From Thalassiosira profunda (Eukaryota; Bacillariophyta; Thalassiosirophyceae; Thalassiosirales; Thalassiosiraceae): a stretch of 21,187 bases of DNA. The DNA lies in contig JALLAP010001457.1 of NCBI GenBank assembly GCA_036939355.1, positions 1 through 21,187 on the forward strand, written 5' to 3'. Shown here in pieces: positions 19,128-21,187 of this stretch (within the stretch, counting starts at the first letter, position 1; every line of letters starts with the position of its first letter). A model generated the notes under the pieces. That model was given only the letters and a program-made list of their open reading frames with translations. It made no database searches and was not told the DNA's origin. Position numbers and translations under genes: made by a program.

Positions 19128-21187
19128 TTAAACAGGCTCCTCCGCTCCCTCCGCGACCGGACTGTACGTGGGGTAGTGCGTGCTGGGGCTGTAAGTGGGA
19201 TAGTGCGTGCTCGGCCGCGGCGAATCCGTCGGAGGAGCTTCCGCCGCGGAATCCTCCCGCGGCGTGGCCGCCGGCGCGGCGGTGATCGGCGGCCGCGGCA
19301 CCACGGGCGCGGCGGTGATCGCCGGCCGTGGCACCACGGGCGCGAGGGTGGGAGGCGCCGGCATCACGGGCGAGACGGTCGGAGGCGCCACCGGCGACAC
19401 CGTGGGAGGGGTCGAGGGAGGCGCCGTCGTGGGAGGCACGGTCGGCGACAGAGTAGGAGGGGCCGTGGCCGCCGGCGTCGGGGGATAGGTCGGGGTGACC
19501 GCCACCCCCGGCGACGGGAGGGGAGACACGGTGCCGGTCGCGTCCGTGCCATTCGTCGGCGTGGGCGTGGGCGCCGCGCTGCCGTCGAGCTCGCTCTTGC
19601 TCAGTTCGCTCGACCCGCTCGACGGCGAGGGCGTTCCGGGCATGCTCATCGACACGGGCGGCAATGTCGGCGACGGCTCGGTGTACCCGACCGGAGGCCG
19701 GGCGACCTGCACCGACCCGGGAGGAGGCTTGGGCCCGTCGTCCTCCGACCCATACCAATCATTTCCGTAATGCTCCTCGCCCTTCCCGCTTTTGGGTTTG
19801 AAGACCTTCGTGGCCTTTCCGCTGGGCTTGAACAATTTTCCGGCCTTCCCGCTCGCCCCGTTGGTCGATTTGGACGATTTGCTGTCCTCGAACAAGGCAG
19901 ACGCTTTCGCCGACTTGCTGCTGCCCTCGTTCTTCGCCGACTTGTGCTTGAACAGCGCGTACGCCCCCTCGGCCGCCTTGCCGAACAGGGCTTTGGAGCT
20001 CTTCGCGCTCTCCACCTCGTACTCGACGCTATTGGCCTTCGCGCCCTTGCTCTTCCACCCCTTGCCCTTCGCCCGCTTCGAGGACTTGGACGGGCCGTAC
20101 GACATGCCCTCGCCCTTGTTCGATTTGCTGCTGCTGTCGTCGTCGTGCGCCTTGTCCGATTTGGGGAACAGGCCCTCCTTTTCGCTCTTCCCTCCGGCGG
20201 TCTTTCCCGATTTGGGAAAAATGGCGTAGCCCGTGTCAATGATCGACTCGTCCGCGTGCGCCTTCTTGCCGCTCTTCCCGAACAAAGTGTACCCCTCGCC
20301 CTTCCCGCTCTTGGGGAAGAGCGCGTACCCGTTGACGTCCCCGGGGGCCTTCTTCGAGTGCTTGGGGAAGAGCGTGTACCCCGAAGGCATCATGGACATG
20401 CTGGCGTCCCGGCATCCCTTGCTGCTCTTTCCCTTGCGGCCGCTCTTGCAGCAGGAAACGCCGTGGGCATGTCGGTGACGGCGGGGCAGAAGGCGGCGCG
20501 GGGCTGGAGGCTGTCGACGAGGGCGAGCCAGCCGATGGACTCCTGGCCGGAGAGGGGGGCGGCGCCGCACTCGTCGGCCGTGTAGCCCCACGCGTTGACG
20601 TTTTGGACCACGACGCCGGCGGCGTTGGTGCCGTAGAGGACGAGCATGACGCCGCCCGGGAAGAGGTCGATCTGGTCGTAGAGCGAGAGACTCTCGTTGA
20701 GCTGGGAGCTGATGGATTCGAAGGTGATCACGTCGCCGTCCGTCAGCGTGGTGTTGAAGTACTCGGAGTTTTGGTTGATGATGTTGAGCTGCGGGGTGGT
20801 GTCGGCCTCGAGGAAGGTCACAGACGTGATGACGGTGGGCGTCGTGTCGAAGTTCTGGGCCTGGCGCTGGCGGTGGACGGCCGCGGCGTGCTCGCGGTGG
20901 GGCGCGTGGTCCACCCGGTCGAGGAGGCGCGCCCACTTCTCCTCCATGGCATCGCTTGCATCGGCATCGCCGGCATCGGCCGCCGAGCGCAGTCCGCGGC
21001 GGCCGCCCGGGAAGTCAATGTCGTCGGCGCTCTCGGGCTGCTCGCCCTGGGCGTAGAAGCAGAGGCTCCCGTCGATGCCCGGCTGGCCGGAGATGGTTTC
21101 GTCCCCGCATTTCCCGTCGAGGTTGATCTGGAACTCGTACTCGCGCGGCCCGCACGAGCACTTGGGCAGCGTCGGCGCCATGCTGAA
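19128..21187 (-). CDS. Silaffin/cingulin-like secreted protein, frameshifted, 5' partial
   Basis: The coding frame runs from the window edge (open past the Met at 21181, so that Met is probably internal) to 20459. It then continues in another frame from about 20455 to the stop at 19130-19128. The first part begins PKCSCGPREYEFQINLDGKCGD and contains ITSVTFLEAD, FNTTLTDGDVITFESIS, WGYTADECG and AAFCPAVTD, like the N-terminal domain of diatom secreted proteins. The core, about 20450-19790, is Lys/Ser/Gly-rich with at least 15 KxxK tetrapeptides (KSGK, KSSK, KSAK) and about eight degenerate GY-x-LFPKSGK units. The tail, about 19740-19130, is Pro/Thr-rich and ends in two STHYPTYSP copies. KxxK lysines carry polyamines in silaffins, and Lys/aromatic blocks occur in cingulins, so a cell-wall silica role is inferred. 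The frame break sits at a T run (20456-20458) and fits one missing T. Confidence 0.7.
19142..19340 (-). repeat. Short coding tandem repeats in the Pro/Thr-rich tail
   Basis: A 33-base unit occurs twice from about 19273 to 19338 and encodes VVPRPPITAAP-like residues. A second repeat near 19165-19215 encodes STHYPTYSP twice. Such tails are typical of extensively O-glycosylated, extracellular linker regions. Confidence 0.65.
19790..20440 (-). repeat. Degenerate coding repeat GY-x-LF-P-K-S-G-K
   Basis: Within the silaffin-like protein the units read SGYTLFPKHSKK, NGYALFPKSGKG, EGYTLFGKSGKK, TGYAIFPKSGKT, then shorter forms EGLFPKSDK, KALFGKAAEG, AYALFKHKSAK and SALFEDSKSSK. Aromatic/hydrophobic blocks alternate with Lys/Ser/Gly blocks at roughly 10 to 25-residue spacing. 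Confidence 0.75.

Noticed and set aside
19101..20585. 494-codon Arg/Gly/His-rich open frame on the + strand
   Set aside because: It is the mirror of the Pro/Thr- and Lys/Ser-rich coding repeats of the silaffin-like gene and has no features of its own.

Overview
The window is nuclear DNA from a eukaryotic alga, most likely a diatom or a close stramenopile relative. Four things point that way. Genes are split by short GT-AG introns of about 64 to 150 bases. One protein has an N-terminus resembling the diatom bipartite plastid-targeting signal (signal peptide followed by a hydrophobic/FAP cleavage motif). The last gene resembles diatom secreted proteins (CSC-type N-terminal domain, Lys/Ser-rich silaffin-like core, PTYSP-rich tail). 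Genes are compact, on both strands and GC-rich. There is no sign of a bacterial operon, virus or transposon. The lineage call is inference from these features; no marker gene is present.

Layout, left to right. (1) 1-1988, +: 3' part of a MORC-like GHKL ATPase that continues into a basic linker, a methyl-CpG-binding-like (MBD) domain, an acidic stretch and a coiled coil. (2) 2379-2906, +: a three-exon gene for an unrecognised 117-residue protein. (3) 3223-5568, -: a plastid-targeted protein whose C-terminal 190 residues are a xanthine-phosphoribosyltransferase-like domain. (4) 5702-7270, +: eukaryotic-type phosphopantothenate-cysteine ligase (coenzyme A synthesis), divergent from (3) across about 133 bases. 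(5) 7587-8674, +: a secreted heme-thiolate (chloroperoxidase-family) peroxidase with a frameshift at the expected heme-ligand cysteine. (6) 9060-13075, +: a four-exon, 1234-residue protein with a cysteine-rich N-terminus, two KH RNA-binding domains and a Q/N/P-rich tail. (7) 13444-15933, -: an 829-residue protein with two C-terminal cysteine-rich repeats. (8) 16636-18709, -: a three-exon nuclear kelch-repeat protein, with three E2F-like sites just upstream. (9) 19128-21187, -: a silaffin/cingulin-like secreted protein that runs off the window edge.

The genes do not form one pathway. The one meaningful pairing is the head-to-head pair (3)/(4), which shares a promoter and may link nucleotide and CoA metabolism, but that is inference.

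Assembly quality matters here. Two single Ns (609 and 18172) are each flanked by a 72-base repeated stretch, as expected from contig ends that overlap but were not merged. At 609 the left copy is in the spliced form, without the intron found in the right copy. Three genes (1, 5 and 9) also carry a net one- or two-base indel at which the recognisable protein continues in another frame. These may be sequencing errors, allelic variants or real lesions.
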